From: RGIG4576 sp045656705
GTDB lineage: Bacteria > Bacteroidota > Bacteroidia > Bacteroidales > Muribaculaceae
Direction: 5' to 3'
Assembly: GCA_045656705.1 (NCBI GenBank)
Contig: JAZORR010000047.1
Coordinates: forward strand, 1 to 64,000
DNA length: 64,000 bases
Notes under the pieces: model-generated
What the model saw: only the letters and a program-made list of their open reading frames with translations
What the model was told of the DNA's origin: nothing
Databases searched by the model: none
Made by a program: the position numbers and the translations under genes
In this document: piece after piece, positions 51,910-60,671 of the stretch
Position numbering within the stretch: the first letter of the stretch is position 1
Layout: the number at the start of each line of letters is the position of its first letter

Positions 51910-53391
51910 TTAATAATTCTTTGCAAATACTACTCTTTGAGTAGAAGGCTTACCAGTGTAGATACAAGTACCTGGAGTCTTATCGCCATCAAGAGGAATG
52001 CAACGAATAGTTGCCTTAGTTTCTTCCTTAATCTTAAGTTCGGTTTCAGTAGTTCCATCCCAGTGAGCAAGTATAAAGCCACCTTGTTCTACCTTTTCTT
52101 TGAAATCTTCCCAAGTATCCACTTCATATGTCATTTCTTCTCGGTGCTTCAATGCCTTATTGTAGATATTTTCTTGAATTTCGTCAAGAAGATTTACAAC
52201 ATATTCTTCAATACCCTCAATTGGGGCAGTATGCTTTTCGAGTGTATCACGACGCATCACTTCGATAGTGCCATTTTCAATATCACGAGCACCAAGAACC
52301 AAACGAACAGGAACACCCTTCAATTCATAATCGGCGAACTTAAAGCCTGGACGCTTGTTATCAGCATTATCATACTTAACACTAACACCCATAGCTTTCA
52401 ACTTAGCAAGCATAGGTTCAACCTTTGCATTGATAGCATTAAGTTGCTCTTCATTCTTAGAAATAGGAATAATAACCACTTGAATTGGAGCCAATTTTGG
52501 AGGCAACACAAGACCATTATCATCGGAGTGAGTCATAATCAAAGCACCCATAAGACGAGTAGATACACCCCATGAAGTAGCCCAAACATATTCTTGTTCG
52601 TTGTTCTTATTGATGAACTTAACATCAAAAGCCTTAGCAAAGTTTTGACCAAGGAAGTGAGAAGTACCAGATTGAAGAGCCTTGCCATCTTGCATCATAG
52701 CTTCAATAGTGTAAGTATCAATAGCACCAGCAAATCGTTCGTTAGCAGTCTTCACACCCTTAACCACAGGAACAGCCATACACTTTTCAGCAAAATCGGC
52801 ATACACATGAAGCATCTTTTCTGCTTCTTCCACAGCTTCTTCACGAGTAGCGTGAGCAGTGTGACCTTCTTGCCATAGGAATTCAGCAGTACGAAGGAAC
52901 ATACGAGTACGCATTTCCCAACGCATCACATTAGCCCATTGATTACAAAGAATAGGAAGATCTCGATAAGATGTAATCCAATTCTTATATGTATTCCAAA
53001 TGATAGTTTCAGAAGTAGGACGAATGATAAGTTCTTCTTCGAGACGAGCTTCAGGATCGACAACCACACCCTTACCTTCAGGAGAATTCATCAAACGATG
53101 GTGGGTTACCACAGCACATTCTTTAGCAAAACCTTCCACGTGGTCAGCCTCACGACTTAGGAAAGATTTAGGAATAAGAAGAGGGAAATAAGCATTAACG
53201 TGACCTGTTTCCTTGAAACGATTATCCAATTCACGTTGCATCTTTTCCCAAATAGCATAGCCGTAAGGTTTGATAACCATACAACCTCTCACAGCAGATT
53301 GTTCTGCCAAATCAGCCTTAATCACAAGGTCGTTGTACCATTGTGAGTAATTATCAGCTCTTTTAGTTAAGTCTTTAAGCTCTTTTGCCAT
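51910..53391 (-). CDS. proS: Prolyl-tRNA synthetase (short, eukaryote/archaeal-like type)
   Basis: This 493-residue class II synthetase charges tRNA-Pro. Motif 2 is seen as WANVMRWEMRTRMFLRTAEFLWQEGHTAH, read in pieces, and motif 3 as STRLMGALIMTHSDDNGLVLPP. The first residues (KRADNYSQWYNDLVIKADL) and the anticodon-binding part with a C-terminal zinc-binding-like extension (CIPLDGDKTPGTCIYTG) mark the short form without the editing insert found in Escherichia coli. This form is usual for Bacteroidetes. It has its own promoter with a leader of about 110 nt. Confidence 0.98.
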   Translation of the reverse strand: MAKELKDLTKRADNYSQWYNDLVIKADLAEQSAVRGCMVIKPYGYAIWEKMQRELDNRFKETGHVNAYFPLLIPKSFLSREADHVEGFAKECAVVTHHRLMNSPEGKGVVVDPEARLEEELIIRPTSETIIWNTYKNWITSYRDLPILCNQWANVMRWEMRTRMFLRTAEFLWQEGHTAHATREEAVEEAEKMLHVYADFAEKCMAVPVVKGVKTANERFAGAIDTYTIEAMMQDGKALQSGTSHFLGQNFAKAFDVKFINKNNEQEYVWATSWGVSTRLMGALIMTHSDDNGLVLPPKLAPIQVVIIPISKNEEQLNAINAKVEPMLAKLKAMGVSVKYDNADNKRPGFKFADYELKGVPVRLVLGARDIENGTIEVMRRDTLEKHTAPIEGIEEYVVNLLDEIQENIYNKALKHREEMTYEVDTWEDFKEKVEQGGFILAHWDGTTETELKIKEETKATIRCIPLDGDKTPGTCIYTGKPSTQRVVFAKNY

Positions 53392-53512
53392 TTTTATATA
53401 AAATCATTAGGGAATTTTCAGTAAATTCCACGTATTAATAAACATAAGTTATAGGAAACATTCTGCCTACTTTCGTTTCGCTGATCGCCAGAAGTCTCCA
53501 TTATTTATTTTG

Positions 53513-53520
53513 CAAAGTTA
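53513..53520 (-). promoter_or_regulatory. -7 promoter box of proS
   Basis: The coding strand reads TAACTTTGC (perfect match plus C) about 121 bp before the ATG. The long leader has a short GGAATTT/GAAAATTCC repeat but no recognised riboswitch. Confidence 0.55.
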
Positions 53521-53544
53521 ATACTTTATATTGAGAAAGTAGTA

Positions 53545-54198
53545 TTATCTCAATATTTTGTTTCGTTTAGTCTTAGATATCAGAGCCTTTTCAGGAATGA
53601 TATATATTACAAGTCTTCTATTTTTTACTCGATTAACAATAGAATTATTATCAACAATCGGGTCGCTATTTCCTAAACCATAAGGAACCACCAATTTAGT
53701 AGATGCATTCTTAGCAATCCAATCAAAAACACTATTGACACGAAGATTAGTGATATTTTGTGCATAAATATCGTTGCCTGTATTATCGGCATGTGCCACC
53801 AAAACCACCTTATAATGATAGTCGACAGAACAATACTTCAAAAAAGGTTTCAAATAAGTCTCAGCCGAATTATTCAATACAGAGCTATTCGCGTCGAAAA
53901 GATTTCTCATAGGAATAGTAACCATAATCACCTCCCCATCACGAATAGCTTCCACCTCATAAGGGAAACCTTGCTTCTGAAGCGATTGCAAAGATTCAAT
54001 CTCTTTCTGCTGCAATGCAACTATTTGTGTCGCATTTTTACCTATACGAGGAATAGCAATATTTTCATCAATTGACAATTCGTAAATATCCACTTCCACC
54101 TCTTTTTTCTTTTTAGCATCAGCATCAAATGTAAATGCACCAAAAGACAAGATGGATAGAGAAACAGCAAAACTTAAAAGTTTTTTATACATTCTCAC
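53545..54198 (-). CDS. OmpA-like peptidoglycan-associated protein
   Basis: This 217-residue envelope protein has a signal peptide (LLSFAVSLSILSFGAFTF) and a C-terminal OmpA-like domain. The domain is recognisable from LFDANSSVLNNSAETYLKPF, VVLVAHADNTGNDIYAQNITNLR and YGLGNSDPIVDNN followed by NRRLVIYI, where the Asp and Arg residues that bind peptidoglycan sit. The region between (about residues 35-90) is rich in Lys and Glu and may be coiled. There is no lipobox, so it is probably periplasmic. It is last in a five-gene minus-strand run from tsaB, after the acidic protein by 22 bp. Confidence 0.88.
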   Translation of the reverse strand: MRMYKKLLSFAVSLSILSFGAFTFDADAKKKKEVEVDIYELSIDENIAIPRIGKNATQIVALQQKEIESLQSLQKQGFPYEVEAIRDGEVIMVTIPMRNLFDANSSVLNNSAETYLKPFLKYCSVDYHYKVVLVAHADNTGNDIYAQNITNLRVNSVFDWIAKNASTKLVVPYGLGNSDPIVDNNSIVNRVKNRRLVIYIIPEKALISKTKRNKILR

Positions 54199-54220
54199 GA
54201 AGCAAATTTATATAGATTCC

Positions 54221-54538
54221 TTAAATATCGAAAATATCGTCTAAAGTAGCTTCATATTCAAGTTCTGCCACCACAAGAGCCTTCACATCATCCATTTCAA
54301 TGGCGTTATCCGGATCTTTTCTTATGTTCTTCTTCACATAGTTGACAATATTGTTCAAATATGCTTCGTCGTCGAAGTTTTCTTCATCAAAATCGTCGTC
54401 GTCTTCACTTTCAAAGAAATCGAACATAGTGTCGATAAGCAACAAAATATCGTTATCACTATATTTATTCTTTATGTCTTCAGCAATAAAATCACGAATA
54501 AATTTGATTGCATCATTATCATCAAAAACTTTGCTCAT
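54221..54538 (-). CDS. Small acidic protein of unknown function
   Basis: This 105-residue cytoplasmic protein is strongly acidic, with a run of Asp and Glu near residues 44-60 (ESEDDDDFDEENFDDEA). The ends look helical (FIRDFIAEDIKNKYSDND and VKALVVAELEYEATLDD). I do not recognise a named domain, although similar short acidic proteins occur in Bacteroidales beside rimM. It lies between rimM and the OmpA-like gene in one run, with gaps of 24 and 22 bp. Its operon place near ribosome and tRNA genes hints at a link to translation, but this is a guess. Confidence 0.72.
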   Translation of the reverse strand: MSKVFDDNDAIKFIRDFIAEDIKNKYSDNDILLLIDTMFDFFESEDDDDFDEENFDDEAYLNNIVNYVKKNIRKDPDNAIEMDDVKALVVAELEYEATLDDIFDI

Positions 54539-54562
54539 AATAGTTATATATATATTTAGTAA

Positions 54563-55099
54563 TTAGTTGTTATTTAAGTCAAAAATTCCTTCAGGCAAGT
54601 CCATCTCAAGCACTTTATGATCGAAATCAATATCGAGAATAAAGTCATCTGTAGCTGGTATATAAATATTTTCATTCACAATGAACAGATAGTTTTCGGT
54701 AGCACAATCCACAGCCGTAATCTCACCAATGGTGTCATCTTCGGAAGTTTTAATTGTAAAACCAATAAAAAAATCCAATGGCAATTCATCACTATTGGCA
54801 TCAACATCGATTTGAGCTGGCGAAAACACTGATTTTTGCACATAGATATTTTGGTTTACAAGAAATTTCACGCTCTTATCATCGTCGAGACCATCAAACT
54901 TTATGAGTGCAGTACTATTATTTTTTGCCCTAATAGACTCAGCAAAAAACGGCACGAAAATACCATTCACGCTTGTAATAAAACATTCCAAACCAGAAAT
55001 CACATCTATATCATAGTCGAATGTAGCAGAAATCTCTCCATTAATACCATGAGGTTTGTTGAAAGCTCCTATTTCTATGATTTCGTCACGCGTTATCAT
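54563..55099 (-). CDS. rimM: Ribosome maturation factor RimM
   Basis: This 178-residue protein helps assemble the 30S subunit by binding S19 and processing the 16S rRNA head. The N-terminal RimM domain starts IGAFNKPHGINGEISA and has LIKFDGLDDDKSVKFLVNQNIYV, read as motif pieces. The C-terminal PRC-barrel part contains LDFFIGFTI and ENYLFIVNENIYIPATDDFI. It starts inside the ATGA overlap with the DUF4290 gene. The gene order tsaB-DUF4290-rimM fits a housekeeping translation operon. Confidence 0.94.
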   Translation of the reverse strand: MITRDEIIEIGAFNKPHGINGEISATFDYDIDVISGLECFITSVNGIFVPFFAESIRAKNNSTALIKFDGLDDDKSVKFLVNQNIYVQKSVFSPAQIDVDANSDELPLDFFIGFTIKTSEDDTIGEITAVDCATENYLFIVNENIYIPATDDFILDIDFDHKVLEMDLPEGIFDLNNN

Positions 55100-55695
55100 T
55101 TCTTCTTTTTTGAACTTTTTTTATTATTATTTTGTTGAGATACACCATCCTTAAACACGTGCAATTTATGAGTTTCAGGATTTAGTTTGATTTTACCCTT
55201 AGAATAAATAGATAAATCATTGAAAATCTTTTCATCTTCAACATCCTCTTTATTGATGCCATAGATTAACTTTTTCATATGGTTGGCAATAAGCATCACC
55301 AAAGCATCACGTTCATCACCTTCGGGATAATCGCAAGCTCGCACAATCATTTGCTCAATAATTTTACCATAGTGACGGAAACGAATAGGTTCGAGTTGAT
55401 AATCTACTGGTTGAGGAATAGTGCGAAGATTTTCTTCCTTAATCACTTCATAAGGATAGTCAATATCAAGAGTGAACCCCGACATAATAGCTATATGATC
55501 CCAAAGTTTGTGTTTAAAATCAGGATCATCTCTCAAGTGAGGAAATAAGTTCCCCATAGATTGTATAATAGTTTTGGCACAACGATTGCGCTCATCACGA
55601 TCTTCGATATGAGTGCAAAATTCCACCATCTGTTGTATGTTTCGTCCATATTCAGGAAGCTTTAAAGCCGCCTTCTTGTTGCTATATTCCAACAT
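55096..55695 (-). CDS. DUF4290 family protein
   Basis: This 199-residue protein is a full-length DUF4290 member, a family confined mostly to Bacteroidetes. Typical parts are LEYSNKKAALKLPEYGRNIQQMVEF, read in pieces at the start, RNRCAKTIIQSMGNLFPHLRD near residues 37-57, and LIANHMKKLIYGINKED near the end. The tail is Lys-rich. It has no signal peptide. The function is not known, but the family is usually beside rimM and murA-type genes. Its TGA overlaps the rimM ATG, which implies coupled translation. Confidence 0.94.
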   Translation of the reverse strand: MLEYSNKKAALKLPEYGRNIQQMVEFCTHIEDRDERNRCAKTIIQSMGNLFPHLRDDPDFKHKLWDHIAIMSGFTLDIDYPYEVIKEENLRTIPQPVDYQLEPIRFRHYGKIIEQMIVRACDYPEGDERDALVMLIANHMKKLIYGINKEDVEDEKIFNDLSIYSKGKIKLNPETHKLHVFKDGVSQQNNNKKSSKKKK

Positions 55696-55719
55696 TGTAA
55701 AAAAATAAAGCGTTATGAA

Positions 55720-56409
55720 TTAAAGTACCTTGTTTTTAGGTGTTGTAGATTGGAATTCCTTCAAATAGTCGGGAGTAGAATAAGCAATATCAATAAAATC
55801 ATTATTTCTAAATGCTCTTTCCGACAAGGCCATCATATGAACAGCCTCAGGTCGAATACCTTTGATAAATCGAGCATTCGGATGTTTGATAATATCGGCA
55901 GCCTTATCAGATCCGTTTCCCATAAACACCAATTGCTTATCATTGAACTGCTCAAAAGAGTTTTCCTCAAGAATAAGAGGTTGGGGTTGCATCATTTTAT
56001 TAAAACCATTATCGTATACTCCAGTAAATACCTCTTTGCGACGAGCGTCAATCATAGGGACAAACAACACATCATCATCCCAAAATTCCTTAAAAAGCAC
56101 AGTAACTGTGAGCAATTCGAGAGTACTAATTCCAATAAGAGGAATACCCAAGCCAAAACAAAGACCTTTAGCTTCAGACAATCCTATTCTAAGACCTGTG
56201 TATGAACCCGGTCCTGTGGTCACAGCCACAGCATCGATTTTAATGCCACGTGGAGTAGCATAATCAAACATATCTTTTATGAAGGCACTAAGCACCTTAG
56301 CATGATTTTGTCCTTCATATTCTTCACGATGCTCCAGCACTTCGCCCTCACAAGTGAGTGCCACCGAACACACATCGGTAGAAGTATCTATATTTAAAAT
56401 TGTAGCCAT
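55720..56409 (-). CDS. tsaB: tRNA threonylcarbamoyladenosine biosynthesis protein TsaB
   Basis: This 229-residue ASKHA-fold protein partners TsaD and TsaE to make the t6A modification at position 37 of ANN-decoding tRNAs. Characteristic parts are ILNIDTSTDVCSVAL at the start, GQNHAKVLSAFI near residue 35, and VTTGPGSYTGLRIGLSEAKGLC near residues 64-85, read as motif pieces. It heads the tsaB-DUF4290-rimM run and is divergent from yicC. Its own -7 box lies at 56434. Confidence 0.96.
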   Translation of the reverse strand: MATILNIDTSTDVCSVALTCEGEVLEHREEYEGQNHAKVLSAFIKDMFDYATPRGIKIDAVAVTTGPGSYTGLRIGLSEAKGLCFGLGIPLIGISTLELLTVTVLFKEFWDDDVLFVPMIDARRKEVFTGVYDNGFNKMMQPQPLILEENSFEQFNDKQLVFMGNGSDKAADIIKHPNARFIKGIRPEAVHMMALSERAFRNNDFIDIAYSTPDYLKEFQSTTPKNKVL

Positions 56410-56433
56410 TTTCTTTTGAATTCAAAATATCTG

Positions 56434-56441
56434 CAAATTTA
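56434..56441 (-). promoter_or_regulatory. -7 promoter box of the tsaB operon
   Basis: The coding strand reads TAAATTTG, a consensus -7 match 25 bp before the tsaB ATG. Confidence 0.5.
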
Positions 56442-56656
56442 CAAGAATATTTTGAAATAAATGAGTGTTATCAATCAAAAGATAATCAATCTATGTAAAA
56501 TCTCACCACTTTTGTAATAAGTTAACATGAATTCAAAATCACCAATTTTCATCAAAACACTGAAATTCATTCAAAATTACGTAAAAAATGATTTGTTGTA
56601 GAAAAAATTAGTATATAAAATTGGGCGTTTTTTTAGGTTTGTTGGAAATTAGGAGT

Positions 56657-56664
56657 TAAATTTG
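56657..56664 (+). promoter_or_regulatory. -7 promoter box of the yicC operon
   Basis: TAAATTTGC matches the -7 consensus 23 bp before the yicC ATG. A TTTG at 56638 lies 15 bp upstream, slightly short for a -33 element. Confidence 0.55.
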
Positions 56665-56686
56665 CAAAAAATAATATATATAAGAA

Positions 56687-57562
56687 ATGATTTTATCGAT
56701 GACAGGATTTGGTAAGTCGGTAGTAGCCTACGAAGGTAAGAAAATTACGGCTGAAATCAAATCATTAAATAGCAAGCAAATGGATTTGCAGGTGAAAATG
56801 CCTCAAATCTATAGAGAAAAAGAATTAGAGTTGAGAAATGAGGTAGCTAAACAGCTTGAACGAGGAAAAGTGGAACTGTTTGTTACGTCAGAAGTGATAG
56901 AAGGAACATCTACAGTGAGCATAAATATGCCAATCATAGCAGCATATAAATCTCAACTCGAAAAGATGGCAGAAGAATTATCAATCCCTCAACCTGCAGA
57001 TTGGTATTCAACTCTACTACGTATGCCAGACGCACTAAAATCTGATAGCACAAATGAAGTGACAGAAGATGAGTTAAATGCTCTAACTAATGCAGTGAGT
57101 GAGGCCATCAAAGCATTGATAGAATTCAGAGAACAAGAAGGTGTGAGATTGGCAAAATTCTTTAGCGAAAAAATAGCTAACATTAGAAGTTTGCTTGCTG
57201 ATGTAGAACCATACGAAAAGGAACGCGTGGAAAAAATCAAAAATCGCATTCAAGAATCATTGGAAAAACTTGGCAATGTAGACTACGATAGAAACAGATT
57301 TGAGCAAGAAATGATTTTCTACATTGAAAAACTTGATATCAATGAAGAAAAACTACGATTGACCAATCACCTTGATTACTTCTTGGAAACACTTGAAAGT
57401 GGTAAGGGACAAGGTAAGAAATTGGGCTTCATAGCACAAGAAATGGGACGCGAAATCAACACTTTAGGTTCTAAGTCGAATCACGCTGAAATGCAACGTA
57501 TTGTAGTGAAGATGAAAGACGAATTGGAGCAAATTAAAGAGCAAGTGCTAAATGTAATGTAA
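56687..57562 (+). CDS. yicC: YicC/YloC family endoribonuclease
   Basis: This 291-residue protein matches the YicC family, shown in other bacteria to be an RNA endonuclease. It starts ILSMTGFGKSV and contains KSLNSKQMDLQVKMP near residue 25 and LEKLGNVDYDRNRFEQEMIFY in the C-terminal half. The end has LGFIAQEMGREINTLGSKSNH, read as motif pieces, the most conserved part. It lies 8 bp before gmk, a pairing widely conserved in bacteria. The gene heads the yicC-gmk-nadD-DUF5063-M18 run. Confidence 0.95.
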   Translation: MILSMTGFGKSVVAYEGKKITAEIKSLNSKQMDLQVKMPQIYREKELELRNEVAKQLERGKVELFVTSEVIEGTSTVSINMPIIAAYKSQLEKMAEELSIPQPADWYSTLLRMPDALKSDSTNEVTEDELNALTNAVSEAIKALIEFREQEGVRLAKFFSEKIANIRSLLADVEPYEKERVEKIKNRIQESLEKLGNVDYDRNRFEQEMIFYIEKLDINEEKLRLTNHLDYFLETLESGKGQGKKLGFIAQEMGREINTLGSKSNHAEMQRIVVKMKDELEQIKEQVLNVM

Positions 57563-57570
57563 TTTTAACT

Positions 57571-58140
57571 ATGGCAAAAGGTAAACTAATAATCATATCT
57601 GCTCCTTCTGGCTGTGGAAAATCGACTATTATAGGCGAAATCACAAAGAATGAAAAACTAAATCTTGCGTTTTCAGTATCTGCAACAACTCGCGCTCCTC
57701 GTGGTGAAGAAGTGCACGGAGTGAATTACTACTTTCTAAGCGAAGATGAGTTCAGACAAGCTATTGCTAATGACGAATTGGTGGAATATGAAGAAGTGTA
57801 TCCAGGTCGATTCTACGGCACACTAAAGAGCGAAATCACACGCATCTGCGAATCGGGTAAGAATGTAATACTTGATATTGATGTAAAGGGTGGTATCAAT
57901 GTTAAAAAGCAATACGGAAGTGAAGCTGTATCTATCTTTATAATGCCTCCAAGTGTTGATGTATTGCGTGAACGATTGGAATCAAGAGCTACTGATAGCG
58001 AAGAAGCTATAGCAGAACGAGTAGGCAAAGCCGAATATGAAATATCATTTGCTCAAGAATTTGATTGTCAAGTGGTAAATGACATATTGGACGTGGCAGT
58101 AAAAGAGACCGAACAAATTATAACCGATTTTGTATTATAA
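57571..58140 (+). CDS. gmk: Guanylate kinase
   Basis: This 189-residue enzyme phosphorylates GMP to GDP with ATP in the cytoplasm. The P-loop is SAPSGCGKST (residues 10-19). The GMP-binding region has SVSATTRAPRGEEVHGVNYYF, read in pieces, and a conserved Glu in the VYPGRFYGT loop. The LID segment follows with RLESRATDSEEAI. The length is slightly short but normal for Bacteroidetes. It sits between yicC and nadD with gaps of 8 and 6 bp. Confidence 0.98.
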   Translation: MAKGKLIIISAPSGCGKSTIIGEITKNEKLNLAFSVSATTRAPRGEEVHGVNYYFLSEDEFRQAIANDELVEYEEVYPGRFYGTLKSEITRICESGKNVILDIDVKGGINVKKQYGSEAVSIFIMPPSVDVLRERLESRATDSEEAIAERVGKAEYEISFAQEFDCQVVNDILDVAVKETEQIITDFVL

Positions 58141-58146
58141 ATCAAG

Positions 58147-58722
58147 ATGAAAATAGGAATTTTAGGAGGATCTTTCAACCCGATACATATAGGTCACGCG
58201 ATATTAGCAAATTACATTACTCAAAACACTGATATTGAGCAATTGTGGCTTATGGTTTCGCCTCAAAACCCCCTAAAATCGGAGTTACCCCAAAGTTACG
58301 ATGTGCATAGGCTTGCAATGACAGAACTTGTGGCAAGCAAATGCGAAAATGTAATCACATCGGGATTTGAATTCTCGCTACCCAAACCATCGTATACAGT
58401 GGACACATTGAAAGCGTTAAGGGATAAATTTCCACAACACGAGTTTGTGTTGATAATAGGCGCAGACAATTGGCAACACTTTGATAAATGGAGAAATTGG
58501 CAAGAAATCCTTAAAATGCACAATATAATGGTGTATCCACGAATGGGTTATGAAATAAAAATCCCTGATGAATTGAACGAGAAAGTGAAAAGGCTTGACT
58601 CCCCAATTATCGAAATTTCATCTACTTACATTAGAGAGCAATTGAAGAACGGAATGAATATGAACTTCTTCTTGTCTCAAGATGTATATCGTTATATTTT
58701 AGAAAAAAAATTATATAGATAA
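58147..58722 (+). CDS. nadD: Nicotinate-nucleotide adenylyltransferase
   Basis: This 191-residue enzyme adenylates nicotinate mononucleotide on the way to NAD. The nucleotidyl-transferase signature GGSFNPIHIGH (residues 7-17) and the C-terminal ISSTYIREQLKNG are both intact. The middle contains FVLIIGADNWQHFDKWRNWQEIL, typical for the family and read here as motif pieces. The gene ends in the TAATG overlap with the DUF5063 gene. Pairing with gmk and DUF5063 is conserved in Bacteroidales as I recall it. Confidence 0.97.
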   Translation: MKIGILGGSFNPIHIGHAILANYITQNTDIEQLWLMVSPQNPLKSELPQSYDVHRLAMTELVASKCENVITSGFEFSLPKPSYTVDTLKALRDKFPQHEFVLIIGADNWQHFDKWRNWQEILKMHNIMVYPRMGYEIKIPDELNEKVKRLDSPIIEISSTYIREQLKNGMNMNFFLSQDVYRYILEKKLYR

Positions 58723-59267
58723 TGAAAGAAACTACACTATCACGAAATACTTTAGCATTTATTGCTCTTGCCAATGAATATTGTCAAGATATTGAATGTG
58801 TACTAGATAAAGAAAAAGAAGAATTCTTGGACACTATGCTCAAAAAACTGCCTCGCATATACATAGCCGTGAGTGATATTGCAGAGAAAGAGCAGCTTGA
58901 AGATGATTATGAAGAAGATTTTTATGGTGTAGAGCCATATTTATCGGAAGAAGAATATAACGAAGTGAGAAATAACATTTACCGAGCATTGGGCGAAGAT
59001 GATGTGTATCTTGAAGTGTTTGAAGATGATATGAAATATTCTGATACACCTATTGCTACCACCATTTCAGAAAATTTGTGTGATCTATATCAAGAATTTT
59101 ACAATTTAGTGCAAACAATCAAGAACTCGGCTTCTGAAAACATCAACGAAATAGTTCTTGCCGAAAGAGACAATTTCAATTCTTATTGGGGACAAACTCT
59201 TGTAAATGTGATGAGAGCACTCCACAATGTGAAATATAATGAAAATACAGAAGATTTTGATATATAA
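58722..59267 (+). CDS. DUF5063 family protein
   Basis: This 181-residue cytoplasmic protein is a DUF5063 member, a mostly helical and acidic family of unknown role. Recognisable parts are FIALANEYCQDIE near residue 13, the LDTMLKKLPRIYIAVSDI helix, and SENLCDLYQEFYNLVQTIK near residues 113-131, with FNSYWGQTLVNVMRALH at the end. The acidic middle (DDYEEDFYGVEPYLSEEEY) is notable. Its ATG overlaps the nadD stop by one base, and the M18 peptidase gene follows 20 bp later, so it is in the same transcript. Confidence 0.9.
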   Translation: MKETTLSRNTLAFIALANEYCQDIECVLDKEKEEFLDTMLKKLPRIYIAVSDIAEKEQLEDDYEEDFYGVEPYLSEEEYNEVRNNIYRALGEDDVYLEVFEDDMKYSDTPIATTISENLCDLYQEFYNLVQTIKNSASENINEIVLAERDNFNSYWGQTLVNVMRALHNVKYNENTEDFDI

Positions 59268-59287
59268 ACCCATTAATACCTATAAAT

Positions 59288-60580
59288 ATGGAAAAATACG
59301 TACAATCGCTAATTGATTTTATGGATAGCAGCGTGTGTAATTTCTGCGCTGTAGAAACGATAAAAAAAGAATTGAACAATGCAGGCTTTCAAGAACTAAG
59401 CCTCGCCGAAGCATGGTCTATAGAAAAAGGTGGTAAATATTACACCACAAAAAACGATTCAGCTATATTTGCTTTCAATGTAGGCACGAAATTACCAGCT
59501 GAAACAGGTTTTAAAATAATCGCTGCACATAGCGATTCTCCATGTTTCAGAATCAAACCAAATGCTGAAATAAAGAGCGAAAAAGGTATCATAAAATTAA
59601 ACACTGAAGTATATGGTGGACCTATCTTATACACATGGTTTGATCGTCCGCTATCAGTAGCAGGTAGAGTGATTCTCAAAGGAGAAGATGCACTGCATCC
59701 TATCACCAAAATTATCAAAATAGATCGCCCTATTCTATTGATTCCTCATTTAGCAATTCACTTCAATCGTGCTGTGAATGATGGAAATCACCTTTCAAGA
59801 CAAAAAGATATGCTACCAGTTTTGGGAATCTTCAATGATGCAGCCGAAAAAGATAATATTCTTTTGAAAACCGTAGCCAACGAACTTGGTGTAGAAATGG
59901 ATAGTATCCTTGATTTTGATTTGCTTGTGTATGATGTACAAAAAGCAAATCTTGTGGGTATGCACAACGAATTCATCTCATCGGGCAGACTTGATGACTT
60001 GAGTATGGCTCACGCTGCATTGATGGCAATGATTGAAGGCACAGACGAAGAAACAACAAAAGTAATGGCCATCTTCGACAACGAAGAAACCGGTAGTGGA
60101 ACAAAGCAAGGTGCTGCTTCGCCTGTATTGAAAAACATTCTTGAACGAGTGAATATGGCAGTTGGTGGTAATAGCGAGGATTTCTATTGTGCAATAGCAA
60201 AATCGTTTATGGTGTCAGCCGACAATGCTCATGCGTTCCATCCTAACTATGCCGAAAAGTATGACCCTACCAATCACCCATCGATAGGTGGTGGTCCTGT
60301 GATAAAAATCAATGCAAATTGTAAATATATGAGTGATGCTCATTCAACTGCAATATTCCGTAGTCTATGCGAAGGAGCTGGCTCACCATATCAATATTTT
60401 GTAAATCATTCTGATGTGGCTGGAGGCTCAACACTTGGCAATATTCTTACATCACAAATAGATATTGAAGGTGTGGATGTGGGTAACGCACTATGGGCAA
60501 TGCACTCAGTGAGAGAGTCGGCTTCGGTGACAGACCATTGCAATATGATTAAGGTAATGAAATACTTTTTTAGTTGCTAA
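59288..60580 (+). CDS. M18 family aminopeptidase
   Basis: This 430-residue metallopeptidase removes N-terminal residues, often acidic, from peptides in the cytoplasm. The zinc ligands and catalytic parts are visible: AAHSDSPCFRIKP near residue 79, HEFISSGRLDD near residue 223, FDNEETGSGT near residue 262, DNAHAFHPNY near residue 310, and the final His within MHSVRE and DHCNM. The length is normal. It is the last gene of the yicC run, with no clear terminator after it. The family includes aspartyl aminopeptidase, so apeB-like would be a fair name. Confidence 0.96.
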   Translation: MEKYVQSLIDFMDSSVCNFCAVETIKKELNNAGFQELSLAEAWSIEKGGKYYTTKNDSAIFAFNVGTKLPAETGFKIIAAHSDSPCFRIKPNAEIKSEKGIIKLNTEVYGGPILYTWFDRPLSVAGRVILKGEDALHPITKIIKIDRPILLIPHLAIHFNRAVNDGNHLSRQKDMLPVLGIFNDAAEKDNILLKTVANELGVEMDSILDFDLLVYDVQKANLVGMHNEFISSGRLDDLSMAHAALMAMIEGTDEETTKVMAIFDNEETGSGTKQGAASPVLKNILERVNMAVGGNSEDFYCAIAKSFMVSADNAHAFHPNYAEKYDPTNHPSIGGGPVIKINANCKYMSDAHSTAIFRSLCEGAGSPYQYFVNHSDVAGGSTLGNILTSQIDIEGVDVGNALWAMHSVRESASVTDHCNMIKVMKYFFSC

Positions 60581-60613
60581 AGCAAAAAACTTGCTAATTA
60601 ACTGAAAAAGATA

Positions 60614-60621
60614 TAATTTTG
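60614..60621 (+). promoter_or_regulatory. -7 promoter box of the phosphohexose mutase gene
   Basis: TAATTTTG matches the consensus about 51 bp before the ATG. Confidence 0.5.
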
Positions 60622-60671
60622 TAGATGGTTGACAACAAACGGAAACATTAAAACAAATTATATACACTATT

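Noticed and set aside
53392..53512. T-box or amino-acid riboswitch in the proS leader
   Set aside because: The leader is about 110 nt, with only a short inverted repeat and no T-box sequence; T-boxes are not expected in Bacteroidetes.
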